Assembly: GCF_013372165.1 (NCBI RefSeq)
Contig: NZ_CP053828.1
Coordinates: 558,001-622,000, forward strand
Source of the DNA: Campylobacter hyointestinalis subsp. lawsonii
Lineage (GTDB): Bacteria; Campylobacterota; Campylobacteria; Campylobacterales; Campylobacteraceae
Direction of reading: 5' to 3'
DNA: 64,000 nucleotides
This document shows positions 38,459-48,093 of the stretch, piece after piece. The notes beneath the pieces were generated by a model that did no database searches, was not told the DNA's origin, and was given only the letters and a program-made list of their open reading frames with translations. The translations under genes and the position numbers were made by a program. How positions within the stretch are numbered: position 1 is the first letter of the stretch; every line of letters starts with the position of its first letter.

Positions 38459-38484
38459 TTTAAAGCCGTTTATGTGGCTTTAAA
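38459..38484 (+). terminator. hairpin after the ankyrin gene
   Basis: TTTAAAGCC / GGCTTTAAA, a perfect 9-bp stem with an 8-nt loop, 8 bp after the stop codon and followed by a T-rich stretch. Confidence 0.6.
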
Positions 38485-38529
38485 TTCTTTACTTAATATT
38501 ACGTTTTTTTAACTTATTTTCTATTTTAA

Positions 38530-38543
38530 GGAATATTTTTTGC
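38530..38543 (+). promoter_or_regulatory. sigma54 (RpoN) promoter candidate
   Basis: AAGGAATATTTTTTGCTT has GG and GC separated by exactly 10 nt, with GGAA and TTTGCTT as in Campylobacter RpoN sites. The predicted start point is about 12 nt downstream, leaving a leader of about 18 nt before the start codon of the next gene. Confidence 0.65.
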
Positions 38544-38572
38544 TTATTATTTTTATCATATAGGAGTAAAAA

Positions 38573-39022
38573 ATGCAAGTAAATAATGATGTTTTATTTG
38601 GTATGAGCTTAAGTAGTAATGTTTCATCAAAACAGAGCAGTGATGAAGATAATTATTTTGAAAAACTCTTAGAGAGTTTAAAACAAAGCAATAGCTCAGA
38701 CAGCGATATTACAAGCATCACAGACACAGAAGAGTTTGCAAACAAACTAAGTGAGCTTGGATCTGCTGCGTTTCTTATGGCTTTTAATCTAGAAAAGATA
38801 GAAGCTAGATTAGAAGAAAAAAGAAAAGAGCTTATGTCAGCACTTGATGTAGAAAATTTAAGCGATGAAGGCAAAACAAAAGCACTTGATGGTATAGAAA
38901 AAGCTTTGGATAATTATAAAAAAGAGCTACTTGAAAAGCTTCGTATCAAAGAACTAGCAGAGCAAAAAGAGAATAAAAACCTAGAAAAAGGAAGTTTAAA
39001 ATCCCTTTTATATAGTATATAA
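38573..39022 (+). CDS. unknown protein, possibly flagellum-associated
   Basis: 149 residues, acidic, no signal peptide or membrane segment. The N-terminal 55 residues are Ser/Asp-rich and probably disordered; a hydrophobic helix (LSELGSAAFLMAFNLEKIEA) is followed by a charged, probably coiled-coil C-terminus (about 75-140). I do not recognise the family. AGGAG lies 7-12 nt before the ATG. The upstream sigma54 site matters because RpoN in Campylobacter mostly controls flagellar genes, so a flagellar or flagellum-exported role is inferred. Confidence 0.7.
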   Translation: MQVNNDVLFGMSLSSNVSSKQSSDEDNYFEKLLESLKQSNSSDSDITSITDTEEFANKLSELGSAAFLMAFNLEKIEARLEEKRKELMSALDVENLSDEGKTKALDGIEKALDNYKKELLEKLRIKELAEQKENKNLEKGSLKSLLYSI

Positions 39023-39027
39023 AGTGT

Positions 39028-39053
39028 TTTGGCATATCGATGGATATGCCAAA
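39028..39053. terminator. bidirectional terminator
   Basis: TTTGGCATATC / GATATGCCAAA, a perfect 11-bp stem with a 4-nt loop, between the convergent 149-residue-protein gene and glnA. Confidence 0.7.
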
Positions 39054-39059
39054 TTTACT

Positions 39060-40487
39060 CTAGCAAGAGTAGCAGGTCTTAAACTCAAATGGAGTTGGTC
39101 TTTGCTCATAAGGCCATACTTGAGTTTCAAATTTATAATGTTGATATGTATCTATAAATAACTCGCTCATTACGCCACTTAGGTATTTGTTGTCACGAAT
39201 GACCGCTTCAAGACTACCTCTTAGAGTGTGAGGAAGTTGCTCAATGCCACGCTCTCTGATCTCATCAAGGGTTAGTTCAAACAGATCCTCATCCATAGGA
39301 CCGACTGGTTCTATCTTGTTTTTTATACCATCAAGTCCGGCCATAAGCATAGCGCTAAATGCTAGATATGGACAAGCAGTACTATCAGGGAATCTAAATT
39401 CTGCTCTAACGCTTTTTTCACCTGCACCATAAGGAATACGACAACTTGCACTTCTGTTTTGGCAAGAGTAAGTTAGAATGCTTGGGGCTTCAAAGCCTGG
39501 GATCAATCTCTTATAGCTATTTGTGCTAGGATTTGTAAATGCAGCTACGCTTCTAGCGTGTTTTAAAACTCCTCCTATATACCAACGAGCTATATCGCTA
39601 AGGTTTGCGTATTCGCCTGCTTTATAAAATAAATTTTTACCATCTTTCCATATACTTTGATGTACGTGCATACCGCTTCCATTATCGCCATAAAGTGGTT
39701 TTGGCATAAATGTAGCTGTTTTGCCATTTAAATGAGCTACCATTTTTACTACGTATTTATAAATTTGAACATTATCCGCAGCTTCTACAAGAGTACCGAA
39801 TTTGACGCCTATCTCGCCTTGTCCTTGAGCGACTTCATGATGAACTACGAAAGTCTCAAGCCCGACTTGCTCAAGTACATTTACCATTTCAGCTCTTAGA
39901 TCAACCATACTATCTACTGGTTGAACAGGAAAATATCCACCTTTTGCACGTGGGCGGTGACCAGTATTGTAGCCATCGCTATACTCTTTAGAGTCATTCC
40001 ATTCGCCTTCTTCGGTATCTACTTCATACATTGCGCAGTTTTGTTTGTCGATGATACGAACATTATCAAATACGAAGAATTCATTTTCAGGGCCAAAATA
40101 AGCAACGTCGCCTATACCGCTATCCCTTAGGTATTGTGACGCTTTTTTAGCTATGCTTCTAGGGCATTTTTCGTATAATTCACCTTTGTATATATCATAA
40201 ACATCGCATATTACTATGATAGTGGTATCAGCAGTAAATGGATCTAAAAACGCAGTCTCTACGTCTGGTTTTAGCATCATATCTGATTTATGGATCGGTT
40301 GCCAAGCTTCTATTGAGCTACCATCAAATGGAAGTCCGTTAAATGAATCTTCGCTCACGGCTTTTATATTATAAGATACGTGATGCCAAGTTCCTTTTAG
40401 ATCCGTAAAACGAAAATCTACAAATTTGACTTCATTTTCTTTACAAAATTCGAAAAATTCCTTTACATTATTTACAAATTTGCCCAT
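39060..40487 (-). CDS. glnA: glutamine synthetase type I
   Basis: Makes glutamine from glutamate, ammonia and ATP. 475 residues, the GSI-beta length. Motifs: the N-terminal [17 protein letters not shown], the glutamate/ATP site [15 protein letters not shown], and [11 protein letters not shown] tyrosine region before the C-terminus (KYLSGV) is where adenylylated forms are modified, but no adenylyltransferase gene is in view. It shares the C. jejuni position (Cj0699c) next to the cheZ-like gene, although a PHP gene intervenes here. Confidence 0.96.
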   Translation of the reverse strand: MGKFVNNVKEFFEFCKENEVKFVDFRFTDLKGTWHHVSYNIKAVSEDSFNGLPFDGSSIEAWQPIHKSDMMLKPDVETAFLDPFTADTTIIVICDVYDIYKGELYEKCPRSIAKKASQYLRDSGIGDVAYFGPENEFFVFDNVRIIDKQNCAMYEVDTEEGEWNDSKEYSDGYNTGHRPRAKGGYFPVQPVDSMVDLRAEMVNVLEQVGLETFVVHHEVAQGQGEIGVKFGTLVEAADNVQIYKYVVKMVAHLNGKTATFMPKPLYGDNGSGMHVHQSIWKDGKNLFYKAGEYANLSDIARWYIGGVLKHARSVAAFTNPSTNSYKRLIPGFEAPSILTYSCQNRSASCRIPYGAGEKSVRAEFRFPDSTACPYLAFSAMLMAGLDGIKNKIEPVGPMDEDLFELTLDEIRERGIEQLPHTLRGSLEAVIRDNKYLSGVMSELFIDTYQHYKFETQVWPYEQRPTPFEFKTCYSC

Positions 40488-40517
40488 ATCGGCTCCTTTA
40501 AAATTTAGATTTTGGAA

Positions 40518-40523
40518 ATTATA
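40518..40523 (-). promoter_or_regulatory. extended -10 promoter for glnA
   Basis: Minus-strand ATGGTATAAT (TGnTATAAT) about 30 bp before the glnA start codon, giving a short leader that contains the RBS AAAGGAGC. Confidence 0.6.
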
Positions 40524-40574
40524 CCATAAAATTTAAATTTTAAGCTTAGTTTTATATTAAAAATATAGTCTTTT

Positions 40575-41354
40575 TTAAATTTCAATCATTTGTCTATCTC
40601 TATTTACAAAAATTGCAGCCTCGCTAAATCCAAATTCTTTTGCTTTTTCCATACTTTTATCCATATTTTGTCCTACTTGAGCTACTTCGTGAGCGTCACT
40701 TGAAAAGGTTATAGGTATGTTAAACTCAGCTAACATTTCTAAGATATCATCGCTAGGATATAGCTCATTTGCTGGTTTTCTATATCCTGCGCTGTTTAAT
40801 TCGACTACTAAATTTGCTTTTTTTATCTCTTTTATGGCATTTTTTGCTATGCTTTTTATCTCTTTTGTCGGTTTAAAATTAAATACTTTTATAAGATCTA
40901 TATGACCTACTATATCAAATTTTCCGGATTTTGCTAAATTTTCTATAGCATTAAAATACTGCTCCCAAATTTGGTTTATATCCTTGTTTTTGTACTCGCC
41001 TATAAACTCTGGATTATCAAACCCCCAACCATTTAAAAAATGCACTGAGCCTATGAGATGATCGCACTTTACGCTAAGAACTCTTTCATCCATAAATCCT
41101 TCTAAAAAATCAACTTCATAGCCAAATAATACTTCCATTTTTCCATCAAATTTAGCCTTGACTTCATCTATCATCTGTTTATAAAGCGACATTTGTTCAA
41201 ATTTCATTCTGTATTTTTCATCGAATTTCATAGGATTGTGATCGCTAAATCCATAGTATTTACAACCCATTTCATAGGCTTTTTTGGCATATTGTAGTGG
41301 CGTACCTGAAGCGTGATTACAAAGTTTGGTGTGATTGTGTAAGTCTATTAACAT
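40575..41354 (-). CDS. PHP-domain phosphatase (histidinol-phosphatase HisJ type)
   Basis: 259-residue PHP metallo-phosphoesterase. The N-terminal metal motif is DLHNHTKLCNHASG (His6 and His8), with GFSDHNPM, LIGSVHFLNG, DIVGHIDLIKVF and ITFSSDAHE giving further ligands in the order seen in HisJ-type enzymes, which dephosphorylate L-histidinol phosphate. Specificity cannot be proved from sequence, and other small phosphate esters are possible. It is on its own between glnA and the cheZ-like gene. Confidence 0.82.
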   Translation of the reverse strand: MLIDLHNHTKLCNHASGTPLQYAKKAYEMGCKYYGFSDHNPMKFDEKYRMKFEQMSLYKQMIDEVKAKFDGKMEVLFGYEVDFLEGFMDERVLSVKCDHLIGSVHFLNGWGFDNPEFIGEYKNKDINQIWEQYFNAIENLAKSGKFDIVGHIDLIKVFNFKPTKEIKSIAKNAIKEIKKANLVVELNSAGYRKPANELYPSDDILEMLAEFNIPITFSSDAHEVAQVGQNMDKSMEKAKEFGFSEAAIFVNRDRQMIEI

Positions 41355-41516
41355 CTTTACTCCTTCTGTGATATTTTAACAAATTTAGGTTAAAATAATT
41401 TATTACCTATTATTATAGATAAATATCGATAAATTACTAGAAAAAATATTAATGTTGTAATTCAATTTTTAGATAATTTAAGCTAGAATATGCAAATTAA
41501 GTTTTAGGAGTTTCTT

Positions 41517-42284
41517 ATGACGCAAGAAGAGTTAGACGCTTTGATGGCTGATGGCCTAGAAGACGAGCAAAGCGCCGATATACAAAGCAAATCAAATTTA
41601 GATGAGAGCTTAGATACACAAGGTGACACCCAAGAGATCATAGAAGAAGAGTCTAAAGATAGTGAGCCTTTGGAAGAAAAATCGCAAAAAAAAGAAGAAT
41701 CTTTTGATGAAAATAAAAACTATAGAGTAACTTCAACTGCAGCGTGGCCGCCTCCGCCTCCTACTGATGATCACAAAATGGTTAAACAACTAGACGATGT
41801 GACAAAAGATAGCGAAGAAAAAGCTACTCAAATGTTTGATAAGCTAGAGTCCATAAACAACTTCTTTATGGATGCTGAGAATATCTGCAATGATGCAAAA
41901 GAACTAAATGATAAAAATATAGAAGTATTTGAAAAACTAACGGCTAAGTTTCCAAATGTTGCAACGTTTTCAGATATGTTAAGGTCAAACAAAGAGCTAG
42001 GAAACAAATTTGATGATATCATAAGTAACTTACAAATGGGTCAAGATGAAGTCATGATGACTATGGATATGATGCAATATCAAGATATACATCGTCAAAA
42101 AATAGAACGCGTTATAAATGTTATGAGAGCTCTTAGCAAATATATGAATAGTCTGTTTGAGGGCAAAATTGAAGATGAAAAACGTGTAGGTTCTGCTATA
42201 CATATCAAGGGTGATACTACTACTGAAAACGTAGTTAGTAACGAAGATATAGAAGCCCTCATAGAAAGCTTGGGTAAAAAGTGA
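41517..42284 (+). CDS. cheZ: CheZ-like chemotaxis phosphatase
   Basis: 255 residues. The long helical core (about 85-215) carries MMQYQDIHRQKIERV, where Asp190 and Gln194 match the CheY-P-hydrolysing Asp and Gln of E. coli CheZ. The acidic N-terminus starts MTQEELDALMADG, similar to the CheY-binding peptide of FliM, and the C-terminus ends SNEDIEALIESLGKK, in the place of the CheZ CheY-binding tail. A polyproline patch (AWPPPPPTD) separates tail and core. It matches Cj0700 by position before the U32 gene. The 4-bp overlap with the next gene suggests coupling. Confidence 0.85.
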   Translation: MTQEELDALMADGLEDEQSADIQSKSNLDESLDTQGDTQEIIEEESKDSEPLEEKSQKKEESFDENKNYRVTSTAAWPPPPPTDDHKMVKQLDDVTKDSEEKATQMFDKLESINNFFMDAENICNDAKELNDKNIEVFEKLTAKFPNVATFSDMLRSNKELGNKFDDIISNLQMGQDEVMMTMDMMQYQDIHRQKIERVINVMRALSKYMNSLFEGKIEDEKRVGSAIHIKGDTTTENVVSNEDIEALIESLGKK

Positions 42285-43537
42285 AAAGACCAGAGCTTCT
42301 AAGCCCAGCCGGAAATTTGACAAAACTTCAAATAGCCTTGGCTTATGGTGCAGACGCCGTCTATGCTAGCGTAGGTAGTTTTTCACTTCGTCAAAGAAGC
42401 GCTAAGGAATTTAATCTAGAAAGTTTTGAAGAGGGCGTAAGACTAGCTCATAAACATAATGCTAAATTTTATGCTACAATAAATGGATTTCCATTTAATG
42501 GACAAATCGAGCCTTTAAAGCGTCATATCAAAACTATAGCTGAATTTGGTGTAGATGCCTTTATAATCGCAACCCCTGGAGTTATGAGTCTAGCTAAAGA
42601 GTTGGCTAGTAATGTAGAAGTTCATCTTTCGACTCAAGCAAATGTTATGAACTATCTTGATGCTGAAATTTATCATAAAATGGGAGCTAGTCGCATAGTC
42701 GCTGCTAGAGAGATGAGCTTAAAAGACGCAGTTTTGATAAAAGAAAAAATTCCAAACCTTGAGATAGAAATTTTTTGTCATGGCTCTATGTGCTTTGCAT
42801 ATAGTGGCAGATGTCTGATCTCAGCTGTGCAAAGCGGACGACTAAGCAACCGCGGAAGTTGTGCAAATGATTGTAGATTTAAATATGAATTGTATGCTAA
42901 AAGCGAAGATAACGGAACACTTTTTAGACTAGAAGAAGATGAAAATGGGACTCATATAATGAACTCTAAAGATCTAAATTTAGCTACTCATATAGAAAAG
43001 ATAATGGCAACTGGTGCAATAGATAGCCTAAAGATAGAAGGGCGTACAAAAAGCGAGTATTACGTTGCTTGCACGACAAGAACATATAAAATGGCAATTG
43101 AAGACGCGCTTAGCGGTAAATTTAATCCTAATTTGTATAAAGCTGAGCTAAACACACTTAAAAATCGTGGTTTTAGCGACGGATATCTGATACATAAACC
43201 TTATGAAAGAACAAATACTCAAAATCACGTTTCAAGCCTAGAAGAAGGAACTCATCAAGTCCATGCTATAAGCGAAGATGGAGAGTATTTTAAAACTAAA
43301 TTTAAAATAACTCCTAATGCTACCTATGAGATATTTGCTCCGCTTAATTCAAAGATAAATTTAGGTCAAAATGAGCTTGGAATGGTTTATGAAAAAGAGG
43401 GCAGATATTTTATTGAATTTACAAAACTTATAAACAAAAAAGGTAAAGAATTTAGCGAGATTCATAGCGGAAACGAAAACGAGATAAAGCTTCCATTTAA
43501 GCTACCTGAGTTTAGTTTTTTAAGGAAAGAAATTTGA
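42281..43537 (+). CDS. peptidase U32 family protein (RlhA/TrhP type)
   Basis: 418 residues. The start is GTG overlapping the cheZ stop. The N-terminal RPELLSPAGNLTKLQIALAY is the U32 signature; the cysteine-rich centre has CHGSMCFAYSGRC and RGSCANDCRF, the likely iron-sulfur ligands of the RNA-hydroxylating members. TrhP and RlhA hydroxylate tRNA and 23S rRNA using prephenate-dependent chemistry. A role here in tRNA wobble uridine modification is inferred from the family. Cj0701 position. Confidence 0.87.
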   Translation: MKRPELLSPAGNLTKLQIALAYGADAVYASVGSFSLRQRSAKEFNLESFEEGVRLAHKHNAKFYATINGFPFNGQIEPLKRHIKTIAEFGVDAFIIATPGVMSLAKELASNVEVHLSTQANVMNYLDAEIYHKMGASRIVAAREMSLKDAVLIKEKIPNLEIEIFCHGSMCFAYSGRCLISAVQSGRLSNRGSCANDCRFKYELYAKSEDNGTLFRLEEDENGTHIMNSKDLNLATHIEKIMATGAIDSLKIEGRTKSEYYVACTTRTYKMAIEDALSGKFNPNLYKAELNTLKNRGFSDGYLIHKPYERTNTQNHVSSLEEGTHQVHAISEDGEYFKTKFKITPNATYEIFAPLNSKINLGQNELGMVYEKEGRYFIEFTKLINKKGKEFSEIHSGNENEIKLPFKLPEFSFLRKEI

Positions 43538-43659
43538 TTTATAAAAGAGCGACTACTGAGTTTTTTAGGATCTTTAAATTTAAAAAAGGCAGTGTTTGCA
43601 AAAAACGTAGCTTTTTATAAAAATATTTTAATTTGTAAATACGGATTATAAGGAGAACT

Positions 43660-44157
43660 ATGAAATTTGTTAGTATTATTATGGGAAGTAAGAGCGATTA
43701 TGAGATCGTAAATGAAGCTGCTAAGATATTAGAAAGTTTTGGCGTTAAATTTGAGATGATTATCAGTTCGGCTCATAGAAGCCCAAAAAGAACTCACGAC
43801 TATGTTATAGATGCCGATAAAAGAGGTGCCACAGTATTTATCTGCGCTGCTGGTATGGCAGCTCACCTTGCAGGAGCAGTAGCAGCAAATACAACTAAAC
43901 CTGTTATCGGCGTACCTATGGGAGGATCTGCTGTAAATGGTGTGGACGCACTGTATTCGACTGTGCAAATGCCAGCAGGTATGCCTGTAGCAACTCTTGC
44001 TATAGGAAAAGCTGGAGCAAAAAATGCAGCTTATCTTGCTATGCAAATTTTAGCTTTAAATGATGAAAACTTAAATTCTAAATTATTAGAAGATAGAGAA
44101 AAACAAGCAAAAATACTAGAAGAAGACTCTAAAAAGATCGAAGTTTTACTTGGATAA
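43660..44157 (+). CDS. purE: N5-carboxyaminoimidazole ribonucleotide mutase PurE
   Basis: 165-residue class I PurE of purine synthesis (N5-CAIR to CAIR). GSKSDYEIV at 9-17, SAHRSPKRT with the catalytic His near 43, and [20 protein letters not shown] are conserved. AAGGAG lies 7 nt before the ATG. It is separated from the U32 gene by 122 bp and followed 12 bp later by the DUF3972 gene. Confidence 0.95.
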   Translation: MKFVSIIMGSKSDYEIVNEAAKILESFGVKFEMIISSAHRSPKRTHDYVIDADKRGATVFICAAGMAAHLAGAVAANTTKPVIGVPMGGSAVNGVDALYSTVQMPAGMPVATLAIGKAGAKNAAYLAMQILALNDENLNSKLLEDREKQAKILEEDSKKIEVLLG

Positions 44158-44169
44158 AAAAGGATAAAA

Positions 44170-44640
44170 ATGAAGACCTATCTTGAAATCGATGAATTTT
44201 GTAAGCTGGTTCATTTAAATCGTGATGTTGTAGATGATATGATACAAAGAGGCGCTCTTAAGACAAAAAATGAAAACGATAAAATATATATCGAGGCAAA
44301 CGAAGGAACGATGAGTATAGTTCCTAGTTCAAATAGTGATGTTACTCTTAGCTTAAATCCTACTTTACCAGGAGAGAGTTTCGTTGAAAAAACCATAGGG
44401 ACGATTTTAAATTTACATGAAAAAGTTTTAGACGCCAAAGATGAAACGCTTGAGGCTTTGCGAAATGAAAATAAATTTTTAAAAGAAGCGCTTTATTCTA
44501 TGCAAGATCTTTATGATGAGGATAGAAAAACGGTAGAAACTCTTACAAATCAGCTAAAAATCGCTCAAGATGAAGTTGAGTTTTTAAAAAGAAAATATAA
44601 GCTTATGTGGAATAAAGCAGTAGAAAATTTCAAATCCTAA
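44170..44640 (+). CDS. DUF3972-type protein (Cj0703-like)
   Basis: 156 residues. An N-terminal helix-turn-helix-like segment (YLEIDEFCKLVHLNRDVVDD) is followed by a short beta region and a long coiled coil (about 80-150, EALRNENKFLKEALYSMQDL). It resembles small MerR-like DNA-binding heads with a coiled-coil tail, but no function is known. It sits between purE and glyQ as in C. jejuni. Confidence 0.75.
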   Translation: MKTYLEIDEFCKLVHLNRDVVDDMIQRGALKTKNENDKIYIEANEGTMSIVPSSNSDVTLSLNPTLPGESFVEKTIGTILNLHEKVLDAKDETLEALRNENKFLKEALYSMQDLYDEDRKTVETLTNQLKIAQDEVEFLKRKYKLMWNKAVENFKS

Positions 44641-44673
44641 GCTATTGTAAATTTAAATTGACAAAGGAACTTT

Positions 44674-45531
44674 ATGACTTTTAGTGAGATAATACTTACA
44701 TTACAAACTTATTGGCATGAACAAGGTTGCATCATAGTTCAGCCATATGATATGCCTGCTGGTGCGGGAACTTACCATCAAGCAACATTTTTAAGAAGTC
44801 TAGGGGATAAACCATGGAACGTAGCTTACGTAGCGCCGTCTCGTAGACCTACTGATGGAAGATATGGTGAAAATCCAAATCGCCTTGGGAGCTATTATCA
44901 GTTTCAAGTTATAATGAAACCAAGCCCTAAAAATATACAGGAGTTGTATTTAAAGAGTTTAGAGCGTTTAGGATTAGACGTAAATAAACACGATATTCGC
45001 TTTGTAGAAGACAACTGGGAAAGCCCAACTCTAGGTGCTTGGGGTCTTGGCTGGGAAGTTTGGCTTGATGGTATGGAAGTTACACAATTTACGTATTTTC
45101 AACAAGTAGGTGGCATACCTTGTGAGCTAGTTAGCGCAGAAGTTACTTATGGCATAGAGCGTTTGGCTATGTATTTGCAAGATAAACATAATGTGTATGA
45201 TATAGTTTGGGATGAAAGAGATGGCAAAATCGTCACGTACGGCGACGTGCATAAACAAAGCGAATTTGAATTTAGCAAGTATAACTTCGAGATAGCAGAT
45301 ACTTCTATGCTTTTTAAACATTTTGATGATTACGCTAAAGAGTGTAAAATGATCTTAGAGCAAGGTTTAGCACTTCCTGCTTATGACTATTGTATGCTAG
45401 CAGCTCACACGTTTAACGTGCTTGATGCAAGAGGTGCTATAAGTGTCACTCAAAGGCAAGATTTTATACTAAAGATTAGAGAGCTTGCAAAAGGCTGCGC
45501 TATAGCCTATAAAGAGAGTTTGAATAAGTGA
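44674..45531 (+). CDS. glyQ: glycine--tRNA ligase alpha subunit
   Basis: 285 residues. Catalytic subunit of the tetrameric bacterial GlyRS; the beta subunit gene is elsewhere. The N-terminal [20 protein letters not shown] and [15 protein letters not shown] are near-universal in GlyQ, and [20 protein letters not shown] is motif 2/3 material. The stop overlaps the Nif3 gene start (GTGA). Confidence 0.96.
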   Translation: MTFSEIILTLQTYWHEQGCIIVQPYDMPAGAGTYHQATFLRSLGDKPWNVAYVAPSRRPTDGRYGENPNRLGSYYQFQVIMKPSPKNIQELYLKSLERLGLDVNKHDIRFVEDNWESPTLGAWGLGWEVWLDGMEVTQFTYFQQVGGIPCELVSAEVTYGIERLAMYLQDKHNVYDIVWDERDGKIVTYGDVHKQSEFEFSKYNFEIADTSMLFKHFDDYAKECKMILEQGLALPAYDYCMLAAHTFNVLDARGAISVTQRQDFILKIRELAKGCAIAYKESLNK

Positions 45532-46262
45532 AAATATCTGAAATTTACTCACTTTTAGATAGTTTGGCGCCATTTAGTGATCAAGAGAGCTGGGACAACT
45601 CCGGGCTTTTGATCGGCTCTTTGAATGATAGTTTTGATGAGATAGTTTTAAGCCTTGATCTAGATACGAATTTGATAAAAAATGCCAAACAAAATACTCT
45701 TTTTATAACTCATCATCCATTGATATTTAAGGGTTTAAAGTCTATAAATCCTGATAAATTTCCATCAAATTTGATATCTTTGATGATAAAAAAAGAGATA
45801 AAACTTATATCTATGCATACGAATTTTGATCTGCACTTACTAAATAGATATGTTTTAAGCGAAGTGCTTGGATATAAAGATTTTATAAAAGAGGGTTTTA
45901 TACTTAAATTTAATGTAAATAAGAGCTTTGATGAGTTTGCAAATGAGATAAGATCTAAGCTAAAAATACCAAATTTAAGAGCAGTTAAAGCAAATTCTTT
46001 TATCAAAAATGCTGCTTTTTGCACTGGAAGTGGAGCTGATCTAATAGGTAGTTTTGAAGCTGATTGTTTTGTAAGCGGGGATTTTAAGTATCACACAGCT
46101 CTTGAAGCATTAGAAAATTCGTTAAGTTTAATAGATATGGGACACTTTGAGAGTGAGCGGTATTTTGGGGATTGTCTAGCGATCCACTTGCAAAAAAATG
46201 GACTTTTTGCTACAATCACAAATTCAATCAATCCATTTACATACTACGAAGGAAAATTATGA
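45528..46262 (+). CDS. Nif3-like dinuclear metal-centre protein
   Basis: 244 residues of the Nif3/YbgI family, which forms toroidal hexamers with two metals per subunit. Metal ligands are His62-His63 in [12 protein letters not shown], the Asp of MHTNFD and the C-terminal [10 protein letters not shown]. The start is GTG overlapping glyQ by 4 bp, and the stop overlaps the next ATG. The exact enzymatic role of the family is unsettled (GTP cyclohydrolase-type hydrolysis has been suggested). Confidence 0.9.
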   Translation: MKISEIYSLLDSLAPFSDQESWDNSGLLIGSLNDSFDEIVLSLDLDTNLIKNAKQNTLFITHHPLIFKGLKSINPDKFPSNLISLMIKKEIKLISMHTNFDLHLLNRYVLSEVLGYKDFIKEGFILKFNVNKSFDEFANEIRSKLKIPNLRAVKANSFIKNAAFCTGSGADLIGSFEADCFVSGDFKYHTALEALENSLSLIDMGHFESERYFGDCLAIHLQKNGLFATITNSINPFTYYEGKL

Positions 46263-46966
46263 ATCAATACCTCAAGCAGCTAGTTACTCTATCGCAAATA
46301 GATAAAAAGATAGATGGCTATGCCCCACGCATCGACGATATAAACAGAAGTTTAAATTTAAAAAAAGAAGAGATAGAATCCATAGATAATCAAATAAGCA
46401 ACACTCTAAATGAAATATCTGAGTTAAAATCTCAAATAGATAGCACAAACGCTCATATATCAGAGTTTAATTTAAAATTAAAAGAAGTCGGTAAAAAAAG
46501 CGGTTCTGTAAAAACAGAAAAAGAGATCAAGGCTTTAAATTTAGAAGAAGATCTAGCAAAAGATCAGCTTGAAGCGGCGAATGAAGAGATAGCTAGACTA
46601 GAAAGAATCATAGAGACAAAAAAACTCTTTACTACAGAACTAAATGAAAAAAAAGATGCGCTAAATGCGACTCTTGAGGAGCTAGAGAAAGAAACTCTAT
46701 CTAAGTTAAATGAGCTACAAAATGATAGAAATATGGTTTATGAGCAAAAAGATAAGCTTTTATTAGAAATGAATCAAAAAGTTCTTACTTTTTATGAAAA
46801 AATTCGTAAATGGGCTAAGAATACTGCCGTAGTTCCTGTAAAAAAACAAGCTTGTTATGGTTGCTTTATGAAGATAAATGATAAAACTTATGCAAATGTT
46901 ATTAAGAGTGAAGATATAGTTACTTGCCCTCATTGCGGACGTATTTTATACAAAGATAGCGAGTGA
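46259..46966 (+). CDS. coiled-coil zinc-ribbon protein (Cj0706-like)
   Basis: 235 residues counted from the ATG at 46259, which overlaps the Nif3 stop (ATGA); a longer frame from 46172 would run through Nif3 and is unlikely. A long antiparallel coiled coil (about 10-165) is followed by a zinc ribbon with CYGCFMKI and CPHCGRIL. This is the DUF164/zf-RING_7 family, related to HP0958-like proteins which in Helicobacter affect flagellar and RpoN functions. That role is inferred by similarity. Confidence 0.85.
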   Translation: MNQYLKQLVTLSQIDKKIDGYAPRIDDINRSLNLKKEEIESIDNQISNTLNEISELKSQIDSTNAHISEFNLKLKEVGKKSGSVKTEKEIKALNLEEDLAKDQLEAANEEIARLERIIETKKLFTTELNEKKDALNATLEELEKETLSKLNELQNDRNMVYEQKDKLLLEMNQKVLTFYEKIRKWAKNTAVVPVKKQACYGCFMKINDKTYANVIKSEDIVTCPHCGRILYKDSE

Positions 46967-48093
46967 TCTATACATTTTTTTGTTTTATAGTCTTATGTGT
47001 AGTAGCGCCTTTTTTGGCTCTACTTTGTTTAAGATCGAAATTTAAGCGAAGTATTCCTGCGAGATTTTTTTTAAAAAACAATCCAAAATTTAAAAGTTCA
47101 AAATATCATTTTCATGCCTGTAGTTTAGGCGAGGTTTCTAGCATAGAACCTATCGTAAAAGCTTTAGGAGATGCTAGAATTTCTGTTATCACGCAAACTG
47201 GTTTTAACAAAGCAATGAGTATTACTAAAAACGTACGTTTTTTACCATTTGAATGTTTTTTACCATTTTGGTTTAGTAAATGCGATACTCTTATAGTTTT
47301 TGAAGCTGAGCTTTGGCTAAATTTATTTAAATTTGCAAAAATAAATGGAGCTAGAACCATTCTTTTAAATGCGAGGATAAGCGATAAATCGTATAAATCT
47401 TATCTTAGATTTAGATTTTATTATAGATATCTATTTTCTTATGTTGATCTAGTTTTAGCACAGAGTGATGACGACAAGACTAGACTTGAAAGTCTAGGTG
47501 CGAAAAATGTAAAGGTAGTAGGAAATATAAAATCAACAAAACTTCCTAAGCCTACAAAAAACTATGCAAAGCATTTTGAGCGTTCTATCATCATAGCAAG
47601 CAGTCATGAAAATGAAGAAAAAAAAATACTTCAAAACTTAAATTTAAAAGATGGCGATCAGCTATTTATAGCTCCAAGACATCCTGAGAGATTTGGTAAA
47701 GTAGATGTTTTAGCTAAAGATTTCGCTTCTAAATTTGGATTTAGCTATGAAAAGTTTAGCCAAAATTTAGAGTTTAAAAGTAGGGTTGTATTGGTTGATG
47801 CTTTGGGAGAATTGGTAAATTTATATCAAATTTGCGATATTGTTATTTTATGCGGTAGTTTTGAGCCGGGTATCGGTGGGCATAATGCGATAGAAGCAGC
47901 GCAGTTTGGCTGTAAAATCATAAGCGGTAAATTTATAGATAATCAAAAATCTCTTTATGCTAGTATTGATGGTATAAATTTGGCTGATTATAGTGATATT
48001 TCTATGCTTTTAGACTCAAATTTAAAGAGTTCTAGCATAAGAAATCCGGCAAATTTTGATGAGATTTTAAAAGAGTTAAAAGGTGAAAAATGA
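46963..48093 (+). CDS. waaA: Kdo transferase WaaA
   Basis: 376-residue lipid IVA 3-deoxy-D-manno-octulosonic acid transferase on the inner face of the inner membrane. Residues 1-20 form a membrane anchor. The N-terminal Rossmann half has FHACSLGEVSSIEP (catalytic Glu region), and the C-terminal half GSFEPGIGGHNAIEAAQFG is the CMP-Kdo site. The start is GTG overlapping the previous stop, and the end overlaps the pseudouridine synthase gene by 4 bp. Confidence 0.92.
   Translation: MIYTFFCFIVLCVVAPFLALLCLRSKFKRSIPARFFLKNNPKFKSSKYHFHACSLGEVSSIEPIVKALGDARISVITQTGFNKAMSITKNVRFLPFECFLPFWFSKCDTLIVFEAELWLNLFKFAKINGARTILLNARISDKSYKSYLRFRFYYRYLFSYVDLVLAQSDDDKTRLESLGAKNVKVVGNIKSTKLPKPTKNYAKHFERSIIIASSHENEEKKILQNLNLKDGDQLFIAPRHPERFGKVDVLAKDFASKFGFSYEKFSQNLEFKSRVVLVDALGELVNLYQICDIVILCGSFEPGIGGHNAIEAAQFGCKIISGKFIDNQKSLYASIDGINLADYSDISMLLDSNLKSSSIRNPANFDEILKELKGEK

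Noticed and set aside
43729-44046. 105-codon Cys/Ser-rich minus-strand frame
   Set aside because: Antisense to purE; composition is the mirror of purE codons.
46172-46258. Longer N-terminus of the zinc-ribbon protein
   Set aside because: It would run through the end of the Nif3 gene; the ATG at 46259 overlaps the Nif3 stop as in neighbouring genes.
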